Of a stretch of 18,918 nt of DNA, positions 1 through 9,912 are shown piece by piece. Source of the DNA: Zopfochytrium polystomum. Taxonomy: Eukaryota > Chytridiomycota > Chytridiomycetes > Chytridiales > Chytridiaceae. Positions within the stretch are counted from its first letter, which is position 1. Each line of letters opens with the position of its first letter. The notes under the pieces were generated by a model. It was not told where the DNA came from. It did not search any database and worked only from the letters and a program-made list of their open reading frames with translations. The stretch spans positions 1-18,918 of the forward strand of contig JAIVFJ010000615.1 of the NCBI GenBank assembly GCA_025765615.1, read 5' to 3'. The position numbers and the translations under genes were made by a program.

Positions 1-24
1 GCAGCTCGACTTCCCAACGACAGC

Positions 25-41
25 ACTCACATCAGACTCAC
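25..41 (-). other. Two tandem GTGAGT splice donors
   Basis: On the - strand an 11-base unit containing GTGAGT is repeated directly, giving two consensus 5' splice sites at 41-36 and 30-25. Using the first keeps the exon in phase 0; using the second adds 11 bases and changes the frame. Confidence 0.6.
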
Positions 42-248
42 ATCAGATTCAGGAACCGGCAGGATCTCTGACGCCTTCCTGACAGTGAGGGAGAAGCCTG
101 CGGCAAACAGCGAGTGATTGGGGCAGTCGAGGACGAAGTCGCGCTGCGAGAAGGCACGAACAAGCTGGAAGCCGGCGTCGAGGTGTGACTTTAGCTTGTC
201 GTAGTCGGCCGGCGTCTGGAGCTGGAGCTTCGCCTTGTCAACCTCCAT
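42..248 (-). CDS. CYTH-like domain protein, first exon only (gene continues past left edge)
   Basis: Reading leftward from an ATG at 248-246, this exon gives 69 residues beginning MEVDKAKLQLQTP and including FVLDCPNHSLFAAGF and SLTVRK. The layout (an N-terminal acidic/basic strand, a region ending in a Tyr-Asp-x-Leu helix, then x-D-x-P-xx-x-L-x-x-x-G-x-x-L-x-x-R) resembles the start of CYTH domains, the tunnel fold of thiamine triphosphatases and inorganic triphosphatases. The usual ExExK metal-binding signature is only approximate here (E-V-D-K-A-K). The exon ends in phase 0 at a consensus GTGAGT donor (41 down to 36), so the in-frame stop at 29-27 is probably intronic and the gene runs off the window. 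Assignment is from pattern only and covers less than half a domain; a different small protein remains possible. Confidence 0.45.
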
Positions 249-890
249 CTTACGAAACAACACAATTTTCGACCTCTTTGGTCGTTTGGGCGGGTGTTTT
301 CCCGTTTTCGTTCGTTTTTTTTGGGATGCCCTGCCGATCGGAGCGATCTGATTGGATGAAAAGGGCCGTGAGTCACCAGGCGTCACCACGATCCGGTCTG
401 TCCTCAGCCGATTCCCTTTCGCGGTCCTATCTTGAAATAATGCCTGCCCGCGTTCTGCCTCGCTCCAGTGAAAGCAACATCCCTCATTAACCGACGAGCG
501 CTAGTCACTTCGACTCCCCACCTGCCAGTCAGTCCTTCTCCTCACTCCCATTTGGCCCTCGTGAGCGAACGAGCTAGCAAGTCATGAGGGTGCGCCGGCA
601 GTATTAATATTAATGTTTTAGACCCGACTTTAGGCATGTGCCCTTCAATCAATACTCATTATGACCAAGTACAACGCCCACCAACAATTATTAAACGAAC
701 TGATGAGAAAGACTTCAAAAAGGAAGAAGAGGATCAAGAAAATCTTTCACATGTGAACATTTTTGGTTGGACTGGGCAAAGTAAAAAAAACCCCCGCTGG
801 CCAAGGAGGTAAAAAGTGCAGCACTGGTATGATGAGTGTGGGCGCACGGCCACAAACACACCACAAGCGCTACCGCCGCTGCCACTTCCA

Positions 891-899
891 CCCCCCCCC
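891..899. repeat. C homopolymer run
   Basis: Nine consecutive C bases inside a C/A-rich stretch. Length may vary between reads. Confidence 0.8.
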
Positions 900-949
900 A
901 CCACCACTACCTGCCCCAGAGAAGAAGAGGTGCAAGCGTCGTCGGCAAC

Positions 950-972
950 CACACACACACACACACACACAC
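950..972. repeat. CA dinucleotide microsatellite
   Basis: An uninterrupted CA repeat of 11 units plus one C, in the divergent intergenic region. Confidence 0.97.
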
Positions 973-1077
973 GATCACGGCCACCACCGCCGGCCAGAAC
1001 TGTGGCGGCCTCTGTGTGGCCCCCAGTCATGGGCGGAAGCGATGAGGGGGTTACGCGCGCCTTGAAGTTTCCCTTGA

Positions 1078-1080
<3 letters not shown>

Positions 1081-1112
<32 letters not shown>
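1081..1112. repeat. GA dinucleotide microsatellite
   Basis: A perfect GA repeat of 16 units, about 170 bases upstream of the VWA8 start codon. Its place could be in the promoter or 5' UTR. GA tracts can act as promoter elements in some eukaryotes, but nothing here proves that. Confidence 0.97.
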
Positions 1113-1115
<3 letters not shown>

Positions 1116-1219
1116 GAATTCGAATCACGTCACAGTAAATAAAAGTTTACTACCTAAAACGTTTGGCGTAAAGCGAACAGAACCGGCACGTGATTGATGA
1201 TCAATTCACATAAATAATA

Positions 1220-1282
1220 CATACAGAAAACCAAAGAAACATACAAACCAAAAAACGAAAAACGAAAAAAGGAAAAAGAAAA
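1220..1282 (+). promoter_or_regulatory. A-rich leader before VWA8
   Basis: About 60 bases dominated by A with interspersed C and G run directly into the ATG at 1283. The start context (A-rich, then ATGG) is favourable for initiation. Unstructured A-rich leaders are common in fungal mRNAs. The transcription start cannot be seen. Confidence 0.4.
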
Positions 1283-4200
1283 ATGGGCCACGAAGAATCA
1301 GCCGAGCGTCGGCTGAAAGCCGTTCTGCGCCACGCCGGAGCTTTGTCTGCGGACGAGACCAGCGACCCCGATGACGCCAGCGATCGCGAGCTGCCCTACC
1401 ACGGCGACGGCGACAACGTGATCTTGGAGGACGGCTCGGAGAACGCCGCGGCCGCCCCCGTCGCCGCCGTAACGGCCGCACCGCGCAAACCGCCCGCCAA
1501 CCGTCACCAGCTTGCTCAGCGAAAGCGCCGCGCTCATCGAGCCATCTCTTTGCAGCTAACGGACGCCTCTCAGAACGGTGCGGACCGGCCCCACACCTTT
1601 CATTGTCTGTTGCACCAGGACTAACTTCCCACCCACACATGACTTCGCTTCAAATGTGTTCGGCTTCGATTGGACACGCATAGACTCTCTGATCCTAACG
1701 ATCGGCGGTGTTTCCGTCGCTGTCGGCAACCCCGCTTTTTTGGAAAACGTTCCTGCCATCTCTGGACCTTTCTTCGACGAATCTCAGGTGCTGCGGTGCC
1801 GTATAGCTCTTGTCGTTTGGTTCTGAACTAGTGTATTTGTGCTGCCTTTCTCACGAGCACAGGAGGTTTTAAGACACTATCGCTGGATGCTGCAAAAGGA
1901 TACGATGGGCCAGGACATTTTCTTCATTGGACCACCCGGTAACCTGAAACGAAAGCTCGTCCTGCGCTACGCCCAACTCGCGCAGCGCGAAGTGGAGTAC
2001 GTGGCTCTTTCGAAAGATCTCACGGACGGCGACCTTAAGCAGCGGCGTGAAATTAAGGACGGTTCTGCCTTCTACACCGATCAGGCTTGCGTTCGCGCAG
2101 CGATTCACGGTCGTATTCTCATTCTGGACGGCGTCGAAAAGGCGGAAAGAAACGTTCTCCCGATTTTGAACAACCTTCTTGAGAATCGCGAAATGTCGTT
2201 GGATGATGGAAGATTTCTGGTGCACCCTTCGCGCTATGATAAACTGGCCGCGACGCATTCGCCCGAGGAAATGAAAAAGTGGAAGCTTGTGCGTGCTTCG
2301 GACAAGTTTATTGTTATCGCCCTGGGTCTCCCGGTCCCGGTGAGTTGAAAGACCGAGCAAATAACCTTTGCCCATCCCGAAACTAAGCCCTGTGGTTCTG
2401 TCCAGAAATACGAAGGCCACCCACTTGACCCACCTCTTCGCAGCAGATTTCAAGCTCGAAACATCAACGTTCCAAGCTTCCTGTCTCAAATGCAGCACTT
2501 TATCAGACTTTGCCCAAACGTTCCGCAAAAGACGATCGAGCGGCTCGTGAGTGTCGGAATGGTTCTTCGAGCTGAGTCAAATCCCGTCGCCGCGGTGTCG
2601 ATTCCCGAGTTTCCAACAAATATGGATGCCGCCATTGCGACTCTGCGCAATTTCCCGGAGATTAATTTGAGAGCTTTGTTGGATTGTGTCTTCCCGTTTC
2701 CCCTCTTATCTTTCGTCGAAGATGAACAGCGGTCCGTCATTGAGGCCGCGTACCAGCGTTTCTACATTAGAGGCCCTGAAATCAGGACCGGCTCCACCTC
2801 CGCAGCCTTCCAACAGGCAGATATCGGTTATCGACTTAAAGTAGTTAATCCATCGAAGGAACCTTTCGTAGCTCCTGTCGAGTTTGATGTTACTAATGGA
2901 CCGGACATTGTTGGAAAACGAACTATCAATGTGCCAGCCGGCAATCTCGGGCCCTCCGCCGCGGAATTTTTTGTTCAGACCGAGTATCACTCTGCCCTCA
3001 TCGCTACCATGCTCGTTTGCCATGTCTCCACCGACATTTGCATCATTGGCGAAAAGGGCGCCGGCAAGTCGGCACTGCTGCGTGCATTTACGCGGCTGCT
3101 TGGCTACACAGTAGAATTCATTCCACTTTACAAGGACATGTCGGCGCGGGATTTGCTTCAGCGCCGTAGCACCAACAGTTTCGGTGACACGATTTGGGAG
3201 CACTCTCCCCTTGTCAAAGGCGCTCTCGCTGGAAGTGTTGTTGTGCTGGACCAGATTGAGGTCTTGTCGTTCGGGGCTCTCGCATCCCTCCAGCGACTGA
3301 TTTCGGAACGCGCTGCCACTCTGCCGGATGGCACGCAGTTACTTCCGCAGGACCGATATGTGGAGCTGTCAAAGCTGCCTGGCTATTCCCAGGAGGTACT
3401 GACCGCGCGCAAGGTCTACCCAGTGCATCCATCTTTCAGAGTGATTGCGATCGCCAGGCCCACCTCATCCGTCAGCCCCCGAGGAACCTGGTTGAACCCA
3501 GAGATCACTAGCATGTTCATGTTTGTGCCCATGCGGCCGTTGGCGTACACCGAGGAGATGGAGGTCATACAGACCGTCTGCCCTGGAGTCGATGAGGTCC
3601 AGTTGAAAAAACTCCTCACTTTCGCGAACTTGCTTCGAACCTTGCAGGACGACACTGCAAAGTCGTTGGCGTCTGCTCTGTCCACAAGGTTGAAACCGAA
3701 TCTGGCGTTTGCGGGCAACTTCAGCTTGGCGATCTAACCTCCATATTTCAGACAACTTATTCGTATCGCGAGGCGGCTGGCTTTGTACCCAAATGACAGT
3801 TTGCACGATGCTATATTCAAAGCAGCGCTCGGGCGATTCCTTCCCTCACTCGCCAAACAAATGCTTGAAAGTCTTCTCGCTCAGAACGAATTCCCCAACG
3901 AAAACAAACTGGCAGATGTTGACTTGAAGGCGCGTGCCTCAATGACCCCTGGTGCTCCATGCTAACACCCTTTTCAGTACGAAGTTGTTCGGAACAGTGA
4001 AGGAGTTGAAGTTCTCCGTATTGGAGAAGGTAGTTTCACCGCTCAGCCTAGATTATCTTACTAAATCCTTCATTTATAGTTTCACACCCCGTCGCAACTG
4101 ATACCAATCCTCTGCTCATCCCCGACATTGTGTACCACGACAATGTCAAGCAAACTGAAATCCTCCGCGAAATGCTGAAGGACTACACTTTGGGCGAGCA

Positions 4201-7200
4201 CCTTCTCTTGATTGGCAACCAAGGAGTCGGCAAAAACAAATTGACCGACCGCTTCCTTCAACTATTAAAGCTGCCGCGAGAATACATTCAACTTCACCGA
4301 GACACGACGGTGCAGAGCTTAACCTCAACGCCCACGATTGTTGGCGGGGTTCTAGTTTACGAGGACTCGCCCCTCGTGAGGGCAGTGAAGGAGGGCTATG
4401 TCCTCGTCGTCGACGAAGCGGACAAAGCACCAACGCACGTCACATCTGTCCTTAAGAGCTTGGTCGAGGATGGAGAAATGGTTTTAAGTGATGGTAGACG
4501 GATTCTTTCAAGGCCCGTCAAAGGTCAAGGTGAGTTAAACGATTCGGGTCCATGGAGCCAATAATGGCTAACGAGCCTTATAGAAAACTATATTCTAATT
4601 CACAAGTCCTTCCGGATGATCGTTCTCGCCAACCGACCTGGTACGAGAGAACTATTGAGCTTTTACATTTTTATTCACCATTCAAACACCATGCAGGATT
4701 CCCCTTCCTGGGAAATGACTTCTACCGAGAAATTGGTGAGCGCCTAGAACTGAAGTGTTGTCGCTTGCTGCCCAGTTGGATTTATTTTCGTTCTCGGAAT
4801 ACAGGGGATGTTTTTGCGACGCACTGTGTTGACAACCCAGACTCCGCCTCCGAAATTCAGCTTCTCAAGAAGTACGCCCCGTCAGTTGCAGAGGACCTTC
4901 TTATCAAACTATCCAATGCCTTCACGGATCTCCGCCGACTCGTCGACGAAGGGCTTCTAAACTACCCGTACTCCACCCGCGAGCTTGTCTCGGTGGTCAA
5001 ACACCTCGAAGCATATCCCGGCGAAGGCCTCTCCCGCGCCCTCGGCAACGTCTTCGACTTTGACTCGTACGAGTCGGACGTGCGAGAACTGCTGCTGGAG
5101 ATTCTTGCGAAGCATGGAATTCCGACCGGCTTGGAATCGGACTTTAAGGTCGGACTAGGCGAAACGTGGGAGCTGCCCAACGCCCTATCACTGGAGGTTT
5201 GGAATCGGAAGCCGGTTCTGAAGAGAGATGCCGTGAAGTGCGTTGTGGACAGGATGCAATTGCATACCCGGGTGAGGACTTAAAGTCAGTTACATTCTTC
5301 CCATTTGTTGACCAATAATGTGCAGGGCGGTTGGCCGTTTGCATTCGGCCAAAACAAGTCGGATTTGGAAAGAGTACAAGGTAAGACTGTTACTTGTTTA
5401 TCATTGCTGATTGCTAACACTTTCATAGGCCGCACTCTTGTCTTTTCAGAGCTGGTCTACTCCTTCAGATTACCGGCAAAGGGCGAGGGCATTGACATTT
5501 TATGCTCCCGCTTTAAGCCCGCTCTGACGTATGCTTTATCGTCAAATCCGATCACCCTTCATGTCATTGACCAGCGGCACTTGCAGTCGACACCAGTCGA
5601 CTTGTATGAGTACTTCCCTCTGCAGACTCGAGGTATTTGCTCCAGCAAGCCCACCACGGCTTAAATCAGTAAACCTTTTCCACAGGACCACCTGGCATTG
5701 AGCTTTTTGAGATTTCGCAGGGAAAAATCGGCCTCCACAACCCACAAGATCGCATGCTTTTGATTCTCAACTTCCAACTCCAAACGATCTCCTCGATTTC
5801 CGTAAGCTTTGTAGAATAGTTGAAGACGCGTTGGCTAATTATCATTATTACGAAACAGCTTCCCAGCTTCGACCCAAAACTTCCATCTGTTGCCAACCTG
5901 GCCTACGCCCATCTTGGCGTCATTGGTTTGTAAAGTTTCCAGGCCGTGTCAAAACTAATGTGAATCACATTGTACAACAGTTTTCCATCAGCCAGAGTGT
6001 CACAGTGTTCTCTTTGTCGACCTCAACTCTCCATTCGTTCACTCGGTCACAGTCCCAGTGAAAAGTTCGTCACCGAAGACGGCCGTTTGGCAAACTAATC
6101 TAACAGCTCCTGCCAGTTTCATCCCTCCATGCAACGGACGTCGAAAAATCGCCTCTTGACCTTTGGATCATTCAAGAAATTGATAATGTGAAAGGATTGT
6201 GCCGAAACTACCTCTTGTCGAAAGAGTCCAAGGATGATGTGTACGTTTTCAATATTGGTGTTGTCGCCTTCACTTAATGGCTCGCTTTCCGCAATCTCAT
6301 TTCTCGTTGCAGTGCTCCGTCCCTATGGGAGCCGCTGGTCGTGTCGACATCGCACCTTCCATCCCCAGTCCGAATCTCCAGCATTTCTCCCCTTACTTCT
6401 GATACGTATGACTTCCCCAAACCATCGAAGCCTCTTTCCTTGTACCCGAATCCCTCGCTGCACACCTATGGCGCCTACGCGTACGGTCTGCCCGAAAGCC
6501 TCATGAACAGCACCTGGCCGGGCGTCGAAGTCCTGCACTGGCCGCGCCCGGCCGACGACCGTGCGGGAGACAACGGGTTCTTGAACCTGACCACCGCTAG
6601 CAGGCTGCTGAGAGTGACCAAGCAGATCGCGACCGTCGTCCCCGCCGATAACGGCAAGTCGGAGGGATGGCTGGAGGTGGTGGATCCGAACAAGAAGACG
6701 ATGAGGAGGTTGGTGGTGCCGCTGGCGATCCCTGTTTCAGCGGTTGCGAAGAAGTAAGTTTATGAATGGCTCCTCTCGGTGAGGTTTTGTTGCATTTTGA
6801 ATTAAAGCGTCAAATCGCTGGATATGTTCAGAGACTACAGGTTTAACGGAAAAGTTGGCACACCTCGCCCTGTGGTTGCGATGTCGGAACTCCCGGACGG
6901 CAATCTGGTCACCCTAGACTTGAGCGGTGTGTTCTTAACAACGTTTTGTGACTCAAATTGTTGCCACTGACATTCGCTCCCTCTTCAGGTACCGTCCGTG
7001 TCTGGCAGGTAGCGACGTCTGCGATCGAAACCGATGTGAAAGAATGGAAACGCCTCGTTGGGACGCTCGACGCCGAAACGCTGTCCATCGTTTACGGCGG
7101 CGAAGGGAAGCCCCCCCTGAACTTCGCGGTCCGCGGTGCTGAAGTAGGTGAAGGCGAGAAAGGAAACGGAACGGGCAAAGGATTTGGAAACGGCGAAGGT

Positions 7201-8842
7201 GAGGGCGAAGGTGAAGGCGATGGCAACGGGACAGGTAACGGTCAGGGAGACGGCGGCGGCACCGGCGGCGGTGGTGGGGCCAGCGGAGGTGGCGGAGGAG
7301 GCGAGAGCACCGGCTCGTCGCAGCCCCCCGGTGGTGATGGCCGCAAAGAGGGGACTGTGGACCTCAACACCTTTAATCTTGTAAGTGTTCCTTGTGCGCG
7401 TGATCGTTCATTGGGTTCCTGAACTCCGCAATCTCCGTGCCTTTTTGCCTTCCGCGAAACCAGCGCACGATCAACGACGTTCCGAAGGAAGTTTCAGATG
7501 CGCAGCGCGAAATGCATAGCATGGCCATGAAGAAGCGGCTGGATCAACTCGAAATGTCTCAACGTGAGATGGAGGTAAAGTTAAGGCGAAGTCGAGTTGT
7601 TTGATCGCTATGTAACCATTCCTCGCTCACTTCGTTACTTCTCTCGGCTGCGCTCTTCGTAGGCGTACACGAAATATTACGCCAACGTCCAACGAGAAAT
7701 CCGCGAGCTTCGCGTTGTCTTGGAGGCCACCGAGGCCAAAAACAAGGAACGAATCTGGCTGAGGAATCAGACGACAGGAGATGTTGACGACACTCGCCTG
7801 TAAGTACGCGGCTTGAATCAAACTTTGGCTTCAAAGAGACGACCCGTGCGTTTACAATTGTTTACATTCACCAATTCGAATAGCATCGAAGGGGTCACTG
7901 GCGAAAAAGCGGTTTACAAGCGCCGCGGCGACAACGACAACGATCCGAGCTTCCAGCAAAAACCAAAGAAAATGCACTTTGTTTTCGATCTCAGCGCCAG
8001 TATGATGCGTTTCAACGGTTACGACTCTCGTCTGGATCGCAGCTTGGAGTGCGCTCTCTGTACGATATTCGTGGATAAATTTGACTTTCAGATCATCTTG
8101 GTTTACTAAAATGCCATATTGGTTACTCCCCTTCTCACAAAGTGATTATGGAAGCGTTCAAAAGCTTTGAGCACAAGTTCAAATACCGGATATCGGGCCA
8201 TTCGGTTAGTTTACGGTTACCTTTCTTTCTTGTCCCTCGTTCTTACGCACAAATTACAAAGGGTGACGGTGCCGACATTGAGTTCGTTACGGAAGGGAAA
8301 TATCCAAAGAATGAGAAGGACATGTTCCAAGTTCTTGCGAAGATGCACTCCCACGCGCAGTACTGCCTGAGCGGAGGTAATTTTTTGTTGCGAACCCGAT
8401 GAATTCTGTTCTGACCCAAACAAACAAGACAACACTCTCGCTGCCACTTCGCTGGCAGTAAAGAATATTGTCAAGGAGGAGGCGGACGACTACTTTGTCG
8501 TCATTCTCTCAGACGCAAACATCACCCAGTACAATATTAATCCGGCTGCCCTTGCCAAAGGTTAGCGGGGATATGATCGTATGAAGAGTCCCCGACTAAC
8601 GTTTCTTCCTTTAAAGAGTTGAAGAGCAACGAGAAAGTCAATGCATTTATGGTGTTTATTGGATCTCTTCAAGACCAAGCGGATCAGTGAGTTGTTTCCG
8701 TTCATTGAAGAGGCAATTATCTTACTTTCGCGCAAGACTGGTAAAAGCCATGCCTGGGAGTGCGTATGCATGCCTGGACACCAAGGAACTTCCCAAGATT
8801 CTCAAGACCATTTTTATGAACTCAATGTTGAAAGGCCTCTGA
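1283..8842 (+). CDS. VWA8: von Willebrand factor A domain-containing protein 8 (VWA8), 27 exons
   Basis: A giant dynein/midasin-like AAA+ ATPase with a C-terminal VWA domain; in animals VWA8 is a mostly mitochondrial ATPase. Spliced length is 5,901 bases (1,966 residues plus stop), close to the roughly 1,900 of the human protein, with collinear similarity throughout. Landmarks: first AAA unit near residues 140-270 with a degenerate P-loop (GPPGNLKRK); second with a canonical P-loop GEKGAGKS near 507; third with GNQGVGKNK near 837 and Walker B LVVDEADKA near 901; conserved NRPGFPFLGNDF and NYPYSTRE motifs follow. A Gly-rich linker spans about 1585-1650. The VWA domain has an intact MIDAS (DLSAS near 1782) and VILSDAN near 1892, and ends FMNSMLKGL. 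The first 98 residues (exon 1) are Ala-rich with no family match; I see no textbook mitochondrial presequence. All joins are in phase and no frameshift is needed. Confidence 0.95.
1283..8842 (+). other. VWA8: Exon map of VWA8
   Basis: Exons: 1283-1577, 1684-1787, 1863-2339, 2406-3688, 3752-3917, 3978-4029, 4080-4529, 4584-4640, 4697-4735, 4805-5271, 5326-5380, 5429-5632, 5686-5801, 5859-5925, 5981-6064, 6117-6240, 6313-6753, 6808-6926, 6989-7380, 7464-7574, 7663-7799, 7884-8059, 8143-8204, 8262-8376, 8429-8560, 8617-8686, 8737-8842. Each boundary was chosen from GT-AG plus preservation of frame, and for most exons also collinearity with the VWA8 family. Introns are 48-106 bases. Least certain: the 1578-1683 intron (no family match to exon 1), the donor at 3918 (a GC donor a few codons downstream would also keep frame), and the 5272-5325 and 6065-6116 boundaries. 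Many introns contain CTAAC or CTAAT 10-45 bases before the acceptor. Confidence 0.8.
7141..7350 (+). repeat. Gly/Glu/Asn-rich linker repeats within VWA8
   Basis: Imperfect 6-base periodicity encodes Gly-x units (GEGEG, GNGTGNG, then TGGGGGASGGGG), about 65 residues between the last family-conserved part of the middle region (VRVWQ..EWKRLVG) and the helix preceding the VWA domain. Vertebrate VWA8 is also Gly-rich at this place but shorter and less repetitive. The segment is probably a flexible tether, prone to slippage expansion. Confidence 0.85.
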
Positions 8843-8938
8843 ATCTCTGGAATAATAAGATTGGGTGGGGCGGCTCGGGAGAAACAAACGAAAGGAATGG
8901 AAAACGCATAATTAAGTTATCGAAGCGAGAACGGAGGC
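8843..8938. other. Convergent 3' intergenic gap
   Basis: Ninety-six bases between the VWA8 stop (8840-8842) and the stop of the leftward gene (8941-8939). AATAAT near 8851 could serve as a weak poly(A) signal for VWA8. The two 3' ends must nearly touch or overlap. Confidence 0.5.
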
Positions 8939-9634
8939 TTATGGCTTCATTTGCTTCAGTAGTAGCTCGATTCTCTTTCTCCCGTTTTCCAAACGCTCTG
9001 TCGGGGCCGCAGACGACCCAGCGGAGGGAGAGCGGGGACGTCTGAAGGTGGTCCCCCAGTTCCAGTCACCGCGCTCCTCGAAACCGGCCCAAAACTGCTG
9101 CTCGGCCTCGACCAGCCCTTCGGTCGACGGCAACGCGGGCGTCGCGGGTGCCACACTGATCAGTCCCGGCTCGCGATCGGAAACAGCCACGTGCCCGTGG
9201 GGTTGTTGCCACGATTCCCGCAGAAACTCGTCCGCTAGGACTTGCGCGGACGTTTGCGCAAGGTCTTGCGGTGCGGAGGGCGGCGCGGCCGTTGGCACGC
9301 GGGGTGCCAGTGCACCGTACTGGAACTGTTGCTGGTGCTGTTCTCGTTGCTGGCGTTGAACCCGCCGGTGGGTGAACGCCTCGTTGCTCCATTGGCTGCT
9401 GTAAGTTTCTGGTTCGTTGAGGTGTGCGAGGAGAGAGGATGCGCCTAGCGGGGAAGGGCGGTTTGCGGCGAGGTGCTCGTCGATGGGGTTCTGGATGGAA
9501 GAGTCGGGCGGAGACGTGGAGGACCAGGAGTCGGTTGCCGATGACGATGAGGACGGCGCGCCCGGGTGCAGCCAGATGTGGGCGGCGAGCTTGTCGGCGG
9601 CCGTTGCCGTGAACGTGGGATCGCAGACGGGCAT
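8939..9634 (-). CDS. Unrecognised Ser/Pro/Gln-rich protein (start uncertain)
   Basis: From the ATG at 9634-9632 the frame gives 231 residues starting MPVCDPTFTATAADKLAAHI and ending LLLKQMKP at a TAA. The frame stays open leftward from 9817, where only a GTG is available; that upstream part includes PDNPWWFRKRS and looks protein-like, so the real N-terminus may come from the ATG at 9831 in another frame, joined through an intron or an indel that I cannot place. Composition: Ser/Pro-rich N-terminal half, a Gln/Arg-rich segment (RRVQRQQREQHQQQF), then FWAGFEERGDWNWG and a short basic Leu-rich C-terminal helix. A few W-x-x-x-F/Y-like patches exist, but these are too weak to claim a peroxin. I do not recognise the family. 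It is convergent with VWA8 and divergent from Dicer. Confidence 0.45.
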   Translation of the reverse strand: MPVCDPTFTATAADKLAAHIWLHPGAPSSSSSATDSWSSTSPPDSSIQNPIDEHLAANRPSPLGASSLLAHLNEPETYSSQWSNEAFTHRRVQRQQREQHQQQFQYGALAPRVPTAAPPSAPQDLAQTSAQVLADEFLRESWQQPHGHVAVSDREPGLISVAPATPALPSTEGLVEAEQQFWAGFEERGDWNWGTTFRRPRSPSAGSSAAPTERLENGRKRIELLLKQMKP

Positions 9635-9831
9635 GGCTGGCGCTTGTTCAACGGTTCCCGATCGTTGGACAAGGTCGGTACAAGGGTTTGATGAGGGCGT
9701 AGTGGAGGTCGAACGCTTGCGAAACCACCAGGGGTTGTCGGGGTTGGCCCTCCCGCGGTCAGCGAAAGGGAACCTTTTTGAGGGAAGAGAATGAATCGGC
9801 GGCGGTCGGGTGGCCACGTGGATGACGTCAT

Positions 9832-9912
9832 GGTGTCTCCTTCATATGTGAAGCAAATATTATTAATAATACAGAACAGAATTCAACCAGCCAAGCGCAA
9901 CACCCCCCCGCC
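9832..9912. promoter_or_regulatory. Putative bidirectional promoter between the - strand gene and Dicer
   Basis: If the leftward gene starts near 9831, only 81 bases separate it from the Dicer ATG at 9913. The gap holds an AT-rich island (AATATTATTAATAATAC, from about 9857) and then a C-rich stretch just before the ATG. Shared regulation is an inference from spacing; the transcription starts are not visible. Confidence 0.4.

Larger units (their letters stand above)
249..1282. other. Divergent intergenic region with microsatellites
   Basis: About 1.03 kb between the starts of the leftward CYTH-like gene and rightward VWA8; it must hold both promoters. I see no coding region with family resemblance. 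Short open frames here are driven by repeats (for example runs of Cys-Val or Thr-His from the CA tract). It contains an AT-rich patch near 600-620, a C-run, a CA repeat, a GA repeat and an A-rich leader. I see no tRNA or other structured RNA. Confidence 0.6.

Noticed and set aside
734..1142. Open frames on both strands across the CA and GA repeats
   Set aside because: The proteins are repeat products (Val-Cys, Thr-His, Arg-Glu runs) with no family resemblance.
1869..3203. Long - strand open frames opposite VWA8 exons
   Set aside because: They are shadows: the + strand frame is collinear with VWA8 and the antisense frames show no recognisable sequence.
9048..9794. + strand open frames opposite the unrecognised - strand gene
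   Set aside because: GC-rich sequence opens several frames at once. The + strand versions are rich in Cys, Trp and Arg without domain features and lie in the promoter-side region of Dicer.
8939..9817. Assigning the - strand gene as a PEX5/PEX20-type peroxin
   Set aside because: Only loose W-x-x-x-F-like patches are present, with no TPR repeats and no recognisable N-terminal Cys motif.
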